Assembly: GCA_946403295.1 (NCBI GenBank) | Contig: CAMIZL010000008.1 | Span: 1-64,000, forward strand | Source of the DNA: an uncultured Clostridia bacterium | GTDB lineage: Bacteria > Bacillota > Clostridia > Lachnospirales > Lachnospiraceae | Reading direction: 5' to 3' | Length of the DNA: 64,000 nucleotides | In this document: one piece after another, positions 17,931 through 25,270 of the stretch | Numbering within the stretch: position 1 is the first letter of the stretch | Layout: each line of letters starts with the position of its first letter | Position numbers and translations under genes: made by a program | The notes under the pieces: generated by a model | Told to the model about the DNA's origin: nothing | The model's input: only the letters and a program-made list of their open reading frames with translations | Databases searched by the model: none

Positions 17931-19214
17931 ATGGTCGGAGAAGAAAAAATAATATATGTCTATGATGATTTTTCAGGCATAGAGCCTGTTTTTCTTGGAA
18001 AGCTTAACGTGGGTGTTATCAGAGGCGGGGAAATCTATTCGTTTGAATATGATAAAAAATGGCTGGCTAATAACAGATTAAAGATCAATCTTGATCCCGA
18101 ACTGTTACCGTTCGCAGGCAGGCAGTTTCCTGAAGACAGGAATATATTCGGTATTTTTGCGGATTCGTCGCCTGACAGATGGGGACGTCTTTTGATGAAT
18201 AAAAGGGAACGCATTGTTGCGGAAAGAGAAAATCGAAAACCGGCAAAACTATTGGACAGTGATTATCTGATCGGGGTTTGTGATGAAACACGAATGGGTG
18301 GCATACGGTTAAAACTGGATGAGAACGGACCTTTTTTGTCTGATGACAATGAGACGGCTGCTCCACCGTGGACCTCACTCAGAACATTGGAAGAGGCTTC
18401 GAGAAATTTTGAAACAGATGAAAACACTGTCACGGATAAATGGCTTAATCAGTTGATCAAGCCGGGGTCTTCTCTTGGAGGAGCAAGACCCAAGGCAACA
18501 GTTGTTGATTCCCAAGGTGATCTCTGGATCGCAAAGTTTCCGTCCAAGAACGATGAAAACGATACAGGTGCTTGGGAAAAGACGGTTCATGACCTGGCAG
18601 GTATGTGTGGATTGAACAAACCGGAGTCTAAGCTGGAAAGGTTTTCCAAACTCGGAAGTACTTTTTTGGTAAAACGGTTTGACAGGGACGGAAATAAAAG
18701 AATTCATTTTGCTTCTGCCATGACATTGCTCCATAAAAAAGACGGAGCTTCAGCTGCCGATGGTACGAGTTATCTTGATATAGCCGGATTCATTAAAGCT
18801 TATGGAGCCAATCCCAAGAAGGATCTTGTTGAATTATGGAAAAGAATTGTATTTAATATGGCGGTTTCCAATACGGACGATCATTTAAGAAATCATGCGT
18901 TTGTACTTACTTCCAAAGGATGGGCGTTATCTCCGTTGTTCGATGTTAATCCGGTACCGTACGGTGACGGATTATCACTCCTTGTAGATGACCGGGACAA
19001 CAGCATATCTGTAGAACTGGCGGTTCAAACTGCGCCACGCTTCGGAATCTCAGAAAAAGAAGCTTATGTATATGCAAAGGAAATATCGGCGATCGTTGAG
19101 GATAATTGGGAAAAACTAGCAAAAGGGTACGACTTATCGCACAATCAAATAGAAAATATGAGACCGGCATTTAATGGAATGACCCGGGGGGGACGGGGGT
19201 TGTGGACCACATAA
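17931..19214 (+). CDS. HipA-family serine/threonine kinase (toxin of a HipBA-type module) (427 aa)
   Basis: Family landmarks are present: 'FGIFADSSPDRWGRLLM', 'DYLIGVCDETRMGGIRL', the ATP-loop 'SSLGGARPKATV' near residue 180, catalytic 'NTDDHLRNHAF' near 313-323 and the metal-binding 'LFDVNPVP' near 335-342. The kinase core therefore looks intact. The last ~12 residues ('GMTRGGRGLWTT') are encoded by a 40-bp block that recurs behind the MFS gene, so the extreme C-terminus may have been altered by rearrangement. It probably phosphorylates a translation component such as an aminoacyl-tRNA synthetase. Confidence 0.9.
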   Translation: MVGEEKIIYVYDDFSGIEPVFLGKLNVGVIRGGEIYSFEYDKKWLANNRLKINLDPELLPFAGRQFPEDRNIFGIFADSSPDRWGRLLMNKRERIVAERENRKPAKLLDSDYLIGVCDETRMGGIRLKLDENGPFLSDDNETAAPPWTSLRTLEEASRNFETDENTVTDKWLNQLIKPGSSLGGARPKATVVDSQGDLWIAKFPSKNDENDTGAWEKTVHDLAGMCGLNKPESKLERFSKLGSTFLVKRFDRDGNKRIHFASAMTLLHKKDGASAADGTSYLDIAGFIKAYGANPKKDLVELWKRIVFNMAVSNTDDHLRNHAFVLTSKGWALSPLFDVNPVPYGDGLSLLVDDRDNSISVELAVQTAPRFGISEKEAYVYAKEISAIVEDNWEKLAKGYDLSHNQIENMRPAFNGMTRGGRGLWTT

Positions 19215-19218
19215 AACA
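19179..19218 (+). repeat. 40-bp repeat, copy 1 (end of hipA)
   Basis: This block begins ATGACCCGGG and contains GTTGTGG. It aligns without gaps to 20596-20635 at about 30 of 40 positions by eye. The two copies bracket the MFS gene, whose codon use is visibly more GC-rich than that of hipBA. Confidence 0.5.
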
Positions 19219-19229
19219 GGTGTAAACAA

Positions 19230-20585
19230 ATGGAACCGAAAAAACATGTATTAAAAGATTTCTACATACTTTGGAGTACGCAGAGTTTGTCGCAGCTGGG
19301 CAGCAGCATTACCGCGTTTGCGCTCACGCTGTGGCTGTACGAGACGACGGGCTCGGCCCTGAGCACCGCGGCGCTCACGATCTGCACATATGCGCCGTAC
19401 GTGGTCATGAGCATTTTCGCGGGCGCGCTGACAGACCGCTTCAGCAAGAAGAAAACGATGCTCGTGTGCGACACGCTTGCGGCCCTCAGCACGCTTGTTG
19501 TGTTCGTGCTCTACAAGACGGGCAGCCTCGTGATGTGGCACCTCTACGCCATAAACGTTTTCTCCGGTCTCATGAACACGGTGCAGCAGCCGGCGTCCGA
19601 GGTGACCATGACGCTTATAGTCCCCAAGGAGCATTACCAGAAGATCGGTGGCCTCAAGAATCTCTCCAGGTCGCTCAACTCTGTCCTTAACCCGCTTATC
19701 GCCGCAGCTCTATACGCGCTCGCGGGTCTTGATATCGTGATCGCGATCGACCTTTTTACATTCGCGGTCGCATTTGTGGCTCTCGCTTTGTTCATAAAGA
19801 TCCCCGAAGTTGCCGGCAAAGTGAAGGAAAGCACATTAAAGCTTGCCAAAGAAGGACTTGCGTTCCTCAAAAAAACACCGATGGTCCTGACACTCATCCT
19901 GTTCATGTCCGGCGTCAACCTGATCGCTTCGGCGTTTGACGCAACCCTCCCCGGATATGTCATCCCGAATCCGAAGGGCGGCACGGCGATGCTCGGGATC
20001 GTGACGTCCGCCGCAGGCATCGCGATGGTTGCCGGGAGCCTTCTCGTGTCCGTGCTTCCGAAACCGAAGGACAGAGTCCGGGTTGTCTACATCACAATGC
20101 TTATATCACTCGGAACCGAGAACTTCCTCCTCGCCTTTTCGAGGGAGCCCGTGCTCTGGTGCATCGGACAGGTGATCGGCTGGATCCTTGTACCGGTTAT
20201 GAGCGCAAACCTCGAGGTGATACTGCGGAACACGATCCCGATGGAACTGCAGGGGAGGGTATATGCGTGCAGAAACTCGCTCCAGTTCTTTACGATCCCC
20301 ATCGGATTGTTCCTCGGCGGCCTGATGGTCGATAATGTCTGTGAGCCCTTTATGAGTACCGTGACAGCCGGAAGTGCAGGTGGATCTCTCGTGACCGGAG
20401 TGGCGGAAAACATGAGCGGACCTCTCACGGAGGGGCACGGCTTCTCGGAGGTTCTCACCACACTCTTCGGCAGCGGCAAAGGCTCCGGCGCAGCGCTCAT
20501 GATGTTCATCCTCGGGCTCGCCGGAACGCTCCTGTGCTTCTTCACAGGCAGAAAACTAAAGAAATACCACTACACGGATAATTAA
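19230..20585 (+). CDS. MFS exporter, MFS_3 / MefA-like (451 aa)
   Basis: The protein has about twelve membrane segments and the N-half hallmark 'LTDRFSKKKTMLVCD' between helices 2 and 3. 'SQLGSSITAFALTLWLYETTG' at the start and 'QVIGWILVPVMSANLEVILRNTIP' in the C-half fit MFS_3-type drug or macrolide exporters. The substrate is unknown. The gene is GC-richer than the AT-rich accessory genes around it and is flanked by 40-bp repeat copies and terminator B, suggesting insertion of a cassette. Confidence 0.88.
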   Translation: MEPKKHVLKDFYILWSTQSLSQLGSSITAFALTLWLYETTGSALSTAALTICTYAPYVVMSIFAGALTDRFSKKKTMLVCDTLAALSTLVVFVLYKTGSLVMWHLYAINVFSGLMNTVQQPASEVTMTLIVPKEHYQKIGGLKNLSRSLNSVLNPLIAAALYALAGLDIVIAIDLFTFAVAFVALALFIKIPEVAGKVKESTLKLAKEGLAFLKKTPMVLTLILFMSGVNLIASAFDATLPGYVIPNPKGGTAMLGIVTSAAGIAMVAGSLLVSVLPKPKDRVRVVYITMLISLGTENFLLAFSREPVLWCIGQVIGWILVPVMSANLEVILRNTIPMELQGRVYACRNSLQFFTIPIGLFLGGLMVDNVCEPFMSTVTAGSAGGSLVTGVAENMSGPLTEGHGFSEVLTTLFGSGKGSGAALMMFILGLAGTLLCFFTGRKLKKYHYTDN

Positions 20586-20595
20586 GATTCTGAGG

Positions 20596-20635
20596 ATGAC
20601 TCCTGGGGGACGTGGGTTGTGGGTCATCTACAACA
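20596..20635 (+). repeat. 40-bp repeat, copy 2 (after the MFS gene)
   Basis: This is the second copy of the block at 19179-19218. Here GATGAC and GTCATC near its ends could pair to form a hairpin. The first copy does not keep that pairing well. Confidence 0.5.
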
Positions 20636-20648
20636 CTACATAGTGATA

Positions 20649-20680
20649 CAGAGACGGGCTCTTTAGCTCGCCTCTGTTTT
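20649..20680 (+). terminator. Terminator after the MFS gene (copy B')
   Basis: CAGAGACGGGC (20649-20659) pairs with GCTCGCCTCTG (20666-20676) with one mismatch and is followed by TTTT. It is a near copy of the terminator at 13663-13698, including the upstream ACTACATAGTGATA. Confidence 0.75.
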
Positions 20681-20756
20681 ATTATTTATTCATTACGCAT
20701 TGCGTGGACAAGTGAAATGTGATATACTTAAATAAACATTACGAGAGGATATTGAA

Positions 20757-20957
20757 ATGGAAGCATCTAAGATAATATGTGAACTACGCGAAAGTATAAA
20801 CATGTCACGTAAAGAGTTTTCAGAGCACACAGGGATCCCTATTAGAACCTTGGAGGACTGGGAGGCCGGAAGGCGAACACCTCCTGAATATGTACCACGC
20901 TTGATTGCATATCAGTTGAAGTATGAGCAGATCATGAGCCGGCTTTCTGAAACATGA
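20757..20957 (+). CDS. Small XRE/HTH regulator (66 aa)
   Basis: The HTH core is 'LRESINMSRKEFSEHTGIPIRTLEDWEAGRRTPPEYVPRLIAY', typical of tiny regulators in DUF3791/DUF3990 modules. ACGAGAGG precedes the ATG. It probably controls the small genes that follow. Confidence 0.82.
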   Translation: MEASKIICELRESINMSRKEFSEHTGIPIRTLEDWEAGRRTPPEYVPRLIAYQLKYEQIMSRLSET

Positions 20958-21066
20958 GGCACTTTTGGGTGTAATACGGAGGTAGATGTAGTCTCTTCGT
21001 AGTAGCATGGTAGAGATTCTTTGGGTAGATATAACTGAAAAACAAGACATAAGGAGGACTTCTGTA

Positions 21067-21291
21067 ATGAGTACAAGAGATAAAGAAGTGCTTAATATGC
21101 AACTGGTTTTGATACCGCTGTTAGCCAAAGCCTGGAAGAAAACATATTCTGAGCTGTCAGATATGTTTAAAGAGTATGATGTGTTGAACTATATTGATGT
21201 TTGCTATGAAAACTATAATTCTACCGGCAATCAGGGCATTATAGATGATTTACGAGATTATATTGAAATGCAGGGAGGTAGAGTTGGTTGA
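21067..21291 (+). CDS. DUF3791-family protein (74 aa)
   Basis: AAGGAGG at about 21049-21055 sets the ATG at 21067. The text 'LLAKAWKKTYSELSDMFKEYDVLNYIDVCYENYNSTGNQGIIDDLRDYIEMQGG' fits DUF3791, a small helical family regularly encoded just before DUF3990. The downstream remnant starts within its stop codon. A role as antidote or accessory to a DUF3990 effector is inferred from this pairing. Confidence 0.75.
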   Translation: MSTRDKEVLNMQLVLIPLLAKAWKKTYSELSDMFKEYDVLNYIDVCYENYNSTGNQGIIDDLRDYIEMQGGRVG

Positions 21292-21384
21292 AACCTTTGT
21301 ATCATGGAACAATACTTTTTCGGAACAAGAGAGGCGCTAAACACATTGAGCTTTGATAAGGTAAAAAGGCAGGTGATTGGATGA
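21288..21384 (+). pseudogene. DUF3990 remnant with internal deletion and frameshift
   Basis: From TTG at 21288 the frame reads 'LKPLYHGT', the usual DUF3990 opening. At 21307, in another frame, 'EQYFFGTREALNTLSFDKVK' follows, the usual C-terminal segment, and stops at 21384. The ~100 central residues are gone. DUF3990 is thought to be related to ADP-ribosyltransferases, so this would be a dead effector. Confidence 0.65.
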
Positions 21385-21623
21385 TGATTTCGGGTGCAGA
21401 TCAGAAAAAAGCTATGAGAAGGATAGCATCATTTCTTGTGGAAAACATTATGATCGATAAAAACTGTTCCAGAGATGAGGCGGTTGAGTATTTAATTAAA
21501 ACAACAGTATATGCTGCTTTGATGGATGAGGAAACGGAACTCTATTTAGAGTCGAGAGAAGGAGTATTGGATATGTTAAGAGAGGAATTGGCCGGTAATC
21601 CTTGCAGGTTGTTAGAAGTGTAG
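21381..21623 (+). CDS. Small helical protein at the end of the DUF3791/DUF3990 cluster (80 aa)
   Basis: The ATG overlaps the stop of the DUF3990 remnant. The sequence 'FLVENIMIDKNCSRDEAVEYLIKTTVYAALMDEETELYLE' is acidic and helical. A gene of this type commonly follows DUF3990. The function is unknown. Confidence 0.65.
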   Translation: MMISGADQKKAMRRIASFLVENIMIDKNCSRDEAVEYLIKTTVYAALMDEETELYLESREGVLDMLREELAGNPCRLLEV

Positions 21624-21688
21624 ACTAGCCGATGCTGTACTTTTAGCAAGAAAAAGCATGAACAAAATGAAATATATTTGGAGCAAAA

Positions 21689-22036
21689 ATGAATGAATCT
21701 GAATTATTTACAATGATGTATTTTTGGATAGACAATTATTATTCTGATACCACAGATGACAGGATTAATAATTTAATCGGTGAAATGAATCCTTTTTTGT
21801 GGGAAGACATAGGCTCGGCAGATCCGGCGTATTATGCTGAATTTTGCCATTATATCAAAGACAAAACCATTACTATTGACAATGGCTTTGAACTTGCCAA
21901 AGGTTTTATAAAAACTATAGATTATGTTGATGTTACAGAAGCTTTTGAAAAACCGGATTATGATAAATGGCTGGATGGCTGCAGAAGATATATCGCCGGT
22001 GAGCATAAGGGCGGTGAAGCGAGGAAAATACTATAG
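21689..22036 (+). CDS. Hypothetical acidic protein (115 aa)
   Basis: TTTGGAGC precedes the ATG. The protein is acidic and aromatic ('FWIDNYYSDTTDDRIN', 'DIGSADPAYYAEFCHYIKDK') with no signal peptide. Its composition resembles small immunity proteins found in toxin-rich regions, but I cannot assign a family. It is coding-like and has its own ribosome site. Confidence 0.6.
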   Translation: MNESELFTMMYFWIDNYYSDTTDDRINNLIGEMNPFLWEDIGSADPAYYAEFCHYIKDKTITIDNGFELAKGFIKTIDYVDVTEAFEKPDYDKWLDGCRRYIAGEHKGGEARKIL

Positions 22037-22065
22037 GAGATTGTATAACGGAACCGAATCCGACC

Positions 22066-22121
22066 GGTCATCGTCTAATGATCAAAAAGCAACGAAGATC
22101 ATTTGGCGGTGGCTTTTTTTT
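22066..22121 (+). terminator. Terminator / leader hairpin (copy A')
   Basis: This is a second copy of the hairpin at 11935-11990, with eight T at 22114-22121. It is followed by the same ribosome site and a lipoprotein signal sequence. Confidence 0.75.
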
Positions 22122-22136
22122 GGAAAGGAAATGCTT

Positions 22137-22199
22137 ATGAAAAAGACTATCTCATTCCTGATCATTTTAGCTATGGTACTTGCGATCGTCGGTTGCTAA
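22137..22199 (+). pseudogene. Truncated lipoprotein: signal peptide only (20 codons)
   Basis: The ATG at 22137, preceded by GGAAAGGAA, encodes a signal peptide almost identical to that of the vWA lipoprotein at 12007, ending in lipobox 'LAIVGC' and then immediately TAA. Together with copy A' of the leader hairpin it is a duplicated gene front whose body has been lost. Confidence 0.7.
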
Positions 22200-22279
22200 A
22201 GCAGCGCAGAGGCGTTGAGCAACGGTGGTTTCCGGGTAAAATAATAAAATAAAACTTGACTTCAGAGCTTTGTGACATT

Positions 22280-22381
22280 ATGTTTGAAGTGGATTCAGCA
22301 GAATATAGCACAAAAACTGCGTATAATCTGCTGAAACATATCAAAAAAGACCACTTTCAGCAGATTATAGATAAAATCTGA
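22280..22381 (+). other. Short ORF (33 codons) between the lipoprotein stub and the flavodiiron gene
   Basis: ATG at 22280 opens 'MFEVDSAEYSTKTAYNLL' and continues charged and helical to TGA at 22379. It has no good ribosome site. A 15-bp inverted repeat (22322-22336 with 22355-22369) lies inside it, so it could instead be a hairpin in the leader of the next gene. The 22200-22453 gap also has a small hairpin at about 22418-22436. Confidence 0.3.
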
Positions 22382-22453
22382 TTAAAAAGTGATATTTTTG
22401 TTTTGTAAAAATATCGTCCGTCCCATCATGGGCGGGCACGAAAGGACATCGAA

Positions 22454-23626
22454 ATGAACAACATTACAGACACCGTCTTCTACGTGGGCGTTAACGACCA
22501 CAAGCTTGACCTCTTTGAGGGTCAGTACATTGTCCCCGAGGGGATGGCCTATAATTCATATGTGATCCGTGCGGGTAAGTCCGCAGTCATGGATTCTGTT
22601 GACAAGGGTTTTACGCAGGAATGGATCGAGAACGTTAAGGAAGCACTCGGCGGGGGAGCTCCCGACTACCTTGTGGTTCAGCACATGGAGCCCGACCACA
22701 GCGGAAGCATCACCGCATTTATGAAAGCTTTCCCGGAAACGCAGATCGTTTCATCGGCAAAAGCATTTGATATGATGAAGAATTTCTTCGGGACCGGATT
22801 TGAGGACAGAAGAGTAGTTGTCGGTGACGGAGCGGAGCTCGACCTCGGCGGCAGGAAGCTTGCGTTCGTGGCAGCGCCCATGGTTCACTGGCCTGAGGTT
22901 ATCATGACCTACGACGCACAGGATAAGATCTTCTTTTCGGCTGATGCTTTCGGAAAGTTCGGAGCGCTAGACAGTGAGGACGAGGACTGGGCATGTGAGG
23001 CACGCCGTTACTACTTCGGTATCGTGGGCAAGTACGGCGCACAGGTACAGAAGCTCCTCGAGAAGGCAAAGACACTTGATATCGCAGTGATCTGTCCGCT
23101 TCACGGACCCGTGCTCGACAAGGATCTTAATTACTACCTCGACCTCTATAATACATGGTCTTCATACGGAGTTGAGACCGATGGCATCCTCATCAACTTC
23201 ACTTCCGTGTACGGCAACACCCTGAAGGCAGTCAACCTTCTTGCGGACAAGCTCCTTGATTACGGCGCACCCAAGGTTGTTGTGAACGACCTTGCACGTT
23301 CCGATATGGCCGAGTGTGTCGAGGATGCATTCCGTTACGGCAAGATGGTACTTGCTACCACCACCTACAACGGCGAGATCTTCCCCTTCATGAGGGAGTT
23401 TATCAACCACCTCACCGAGCGTGGATACAAGAACAAGACGATCGGCACGATCGAGAACGGATCCTGGGCACCCATGGCGACTAAGGTCATTAAGAAGATG
23501 TTCGAAGGAAGCAGGGATATCACCTTTACCGAGAACAACGTCTCGATCCTCTCGGCCATGAACGAGGTGAACGAGGAGCAGATAGACGCACTCGCGCGTG
23601 AGCTTTGCGAAGGATACGAGATCTGA
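22454..23626 (+). CDS. FprA-type flavodiiron protein (390 aa)
   Basis: This is an A-type flavoprotein: a metallo-beta-lactamase-like di-iron domain followed by a flavodoxin domain. The metal motif H-x-E-x-D-H is intact ('HMEPDH', residues 77-82), with further ligands in 'HWPEVIMTY', 'SADAFG' and 'CPLHGPV'. The flavodoxin part starts near residue 248 ('ILINFTSVYGNTLKAVNLL', with 'TTTYNGEIFPFM' later). Such enzymes reduce O2 to water or NO to N2O in the cytoplasm of anaerobes and need an external rubredoxin or flavin donor. AAAGGA precedes the ATG. Confidence 0.95.
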   Translation: MNNITDTVFYVGVNDHKLDLFEGQYIVPEGMAYNSYVIRAGKSAVMDSVDKGFTQEWIENVKEALGGGAPDYLVVQHMEPDHSGSITAFMKAFPETQIVSSAKAFDMMKNFFGTGFEDRRVVVGDGAELDLGGRKLAFVAAPMVHWPEVIMTYDAQDKIFFSADAFGKFGALDSEDEDWACEARRYYFGIVGKYGAQVQKLLEKAKTLDIAVICPLHGPVLDKDLNYYLDLYNTWSSYGVETDGILINFTSVYGNTLKAVNLLADKLLDYGAPKVVVNDLARSDMAECVEDAFRYGKMVLATTTYNGEIFPFMREFINHLTERGYKNKTIGTIENGSWAPMATKVIKKMFEGSRDITFTENNVSILSAMNEVNEEQIDALARELCEGYEI

Positions 23627-23716
23627 AACCGAAGGCGCATGCATAAGCGCTCACGGGGGAACTCTCCGAAGGATGTGAAAGAATATTAAAGGCGCGACAG
23701 AATGTGCGTCCCGAGC

Positions 23717-24016
23717 TCACTCGATCGTTAAAATGTCGATGAATCCGGTGAGTTCGAGGACTTCCATGATGTCTTTGTTAACGTTACGCAAAACCATGGA
23801 GCCCTTTATGGAATTGAAATACTTCTGGGCGCCGAGAAATATTCTGAGGCCCGCCGAAGACACGTATTCAAGAGAAGAAAGGTCAAAAATAAGGCTTTGC
23901 GTGGTTCCTTCCAGACTCTTGATCCTGGCTTCGAGAGCGGTGGCGGTAGTGGTGTCGAGTCTTCCTTCGACCATCAATACGCTCGAGGCGCCTTCGTTCT
24001 TCTCAGTAATGTTCAT
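23717..24016 (-). CDS. STAS-domain anti-sigma-factor antagonist (99 aa)
   Basis: A single STAS domain is visible: 'EGRLDTTTATALEARI', 'LIFDLSSLEYVSSAGLRIFLGAQK' with the conserved phosphorylatable Ser in 'SSAG', and 'MEVLELTGFIDILTI'. Size and motif fit SpoIIAA/RsbV-like antagonists. No kinase or sigma factor gene is adjacent. It has its own promoter at 24062-24091 and converges on the flavodiiron gene. Confidence 0.92.
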   Translation of the reverse strand: MNITEKNEGASSVLMVEGRLDTTTATALEARIKSLEGTTQSLIFDLSSLEYVSSAGLRIFLGAQKYFNSIKGSMVLRNVNKDIMEVLELTGFIDILTIE

Positions 24017-24061
24017 GGTACCGACCTTTCCTTCCTTAGATTATTTCATGCAACTGCGCCT

Positions 24062-24091
24062 ATTATACTATAATCACCGGGTTTATGTAAA
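24062..24091 (-). promoter_or_regulatory. Sigma-A type promoter for the STAS gene (minus strand)
   Basis: On the minus strand TTTACA (24086-24091) and TATAAT (24062-24067) are separated by 18 bp, about 45 bp before the STAS start. Confidence 0.65.
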
Positions 24092-24117
24092 GTGATGTAA
24101 ACGAAACGCTTATGCTT

Positions 24118-24807
24118 TCAAATCTCCTTTTTCGGCTTACGTCCGCACGAATTCTTTTCGGGACAATAGCCGAGTACTTCACACTTGGGTGAGAAAACAT
24201 TGAGGGAAGCGTCGGTGACGAGCGTCTTCCATTCTTCCGAATAATCAATGAGGGCATTTCGTATATCGCCGAAGAGTTGTCTGAATTCCCACCATGCGCG
24301 CGAACACATGCGCTGACGGCTCATGTCGCTAAGGTTGCGAAGGTTGGTTCGAAGGACAACTTTGGTGGTCATGCAAAAAGGAAGGATCATTGAAGAATCC
24401 TCACGGGGGATCCCGAGGCCGTCGAGCCTGAGAAGAGCTTCCTTAATGGTATCGATCGTATTTGTGTATACCTCGAGAGCTTCGCTGCTTGCGCTGATCT
24501 TGGCGGGTGTCACGTAATCAAAGCCGTGTTCGTAATCGATATAGCGGGTAGAAGCCTGAAGACGTGTGGGAGCGCCTCCGATGTGTGTATAGAGCTCACG
24601 GATGACTTTGGCACTGTAGCCGTCGATCACGAGATAAACCTGAGGGTATTCGAGAACGCGTCCGTGGTTCGTCTTTACGCATTCAAGTCCGCGTTTATAA
24701 TTCTTTTCGGGGTCCGAAGTGTTGCTGTTGTAGCAAATCCCCGATTCCATGCCCATAAGCGTTATGGGATCTTTTGTAGTCTGTTCCTGAATAGTGATCG
24801 TGCCCAT
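24118..24807 (-). CDS. thyX: FAD-dependent thymidylate synthase ThyX (229 aa)
   Basis: The protein fits a divergent ThyX found in Clostridia: 'RELYTHIGGAPTRLQASTRYIDYE' carries the substrate-binding Arg/Ser cluster, and 'TTKVVLRTNLRNLSDMSRQRMCSRAWWEFRQLFGDI' corresponds to the FAD/dUMP helix. It makes dTMP from dUMP using methylenetetrahydrofolate, FAD and NADPH. AAGGAGC precedes the ATG at 24807. The canonical RHRx7S signature is not literally present, so the call relies on the overall pattern. Confidence 0.82.
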   Translation of the reverse strand: MGTITIQEQTTKDPITLMGMESGICYNSNTSDPEKNYKRGLECVKTNHGRVLEYPQVYLVIDGYSAKVIRELYTHIGGAPTRLQASTRYIDYEHGFDYVTPAKISASSEALEVYTNTIDTIKEALLRLDGLGIPREDSSMILPFCMTTKVVLRTNLRNLSDMSRQRMCSRAWWEFRQLFGDIRNALIDYSEEWKTLVTDASLNVFSPKCEVLGYCPEKNSCGRKPKKEI

Positions 24808-25131
24808 ATTTTTGCTCCTTGATTCTTCTTAATATATAAGGATTGTTTTCAATGATTATATCATAACAAGACGATGAACGAAATTCAATCCGGGGTGACG
24901 AAAAATGACGCATGTCGGGATATACCTCGAGATAACTACACTGAAAAAAGAATGTTATGTAACCATATACAAAAAGCAAAAATAATGTGTTGAAATATTA
25001 TATACAATTCACAAAATTACAAAAACAAAAACGCAACAACACCAAATAACAAAGGGCAACTGCGAATTTCACAAAATAACCACAAAATATGAACTCTAAA
25101 GAATTTTTAACACGAAAAAGGATAAAAAGTG

Positions 25132-25160
25132 TTTACAAAAAAATTTAAATGGGTTAAAAT
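25132..25160 (+). promoter_or_regulatory. Promoter of the giant rotary-ATPase/surface-protein operon
   Basis: TTTACA at 25132-25137 and TAAAAT at 25155-25160 are separated by 17 bp, within a very AT-rich 460-bp gap that also holds the thyX upstream region. The predicted leader is about 105 nt. No riboswitch was recognised. No other equally good promoter was noticed at the gene junctions of the next 31 kb, although I did not scan every junction systematically. Confidence 0.65.
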
Positions 25161-25270
25161 GGGGAATGGGTATCTGGGCAGTTTTCATAAAATACACCAT
25201 CGTATTTGCTGCTTTACGTCCCAAAACTACTAAGAAAGTAAGTCTTTTAGAGAGATCAAGGGGAACGAAC

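Noticed and set aside
25166-25270. Earlier start of the 2219-aa gene at 25166
   Set aside because: It coincides with the predicted transcription start and has no ribosome site; the ATG at 25271 has one and begins the signal anchor.
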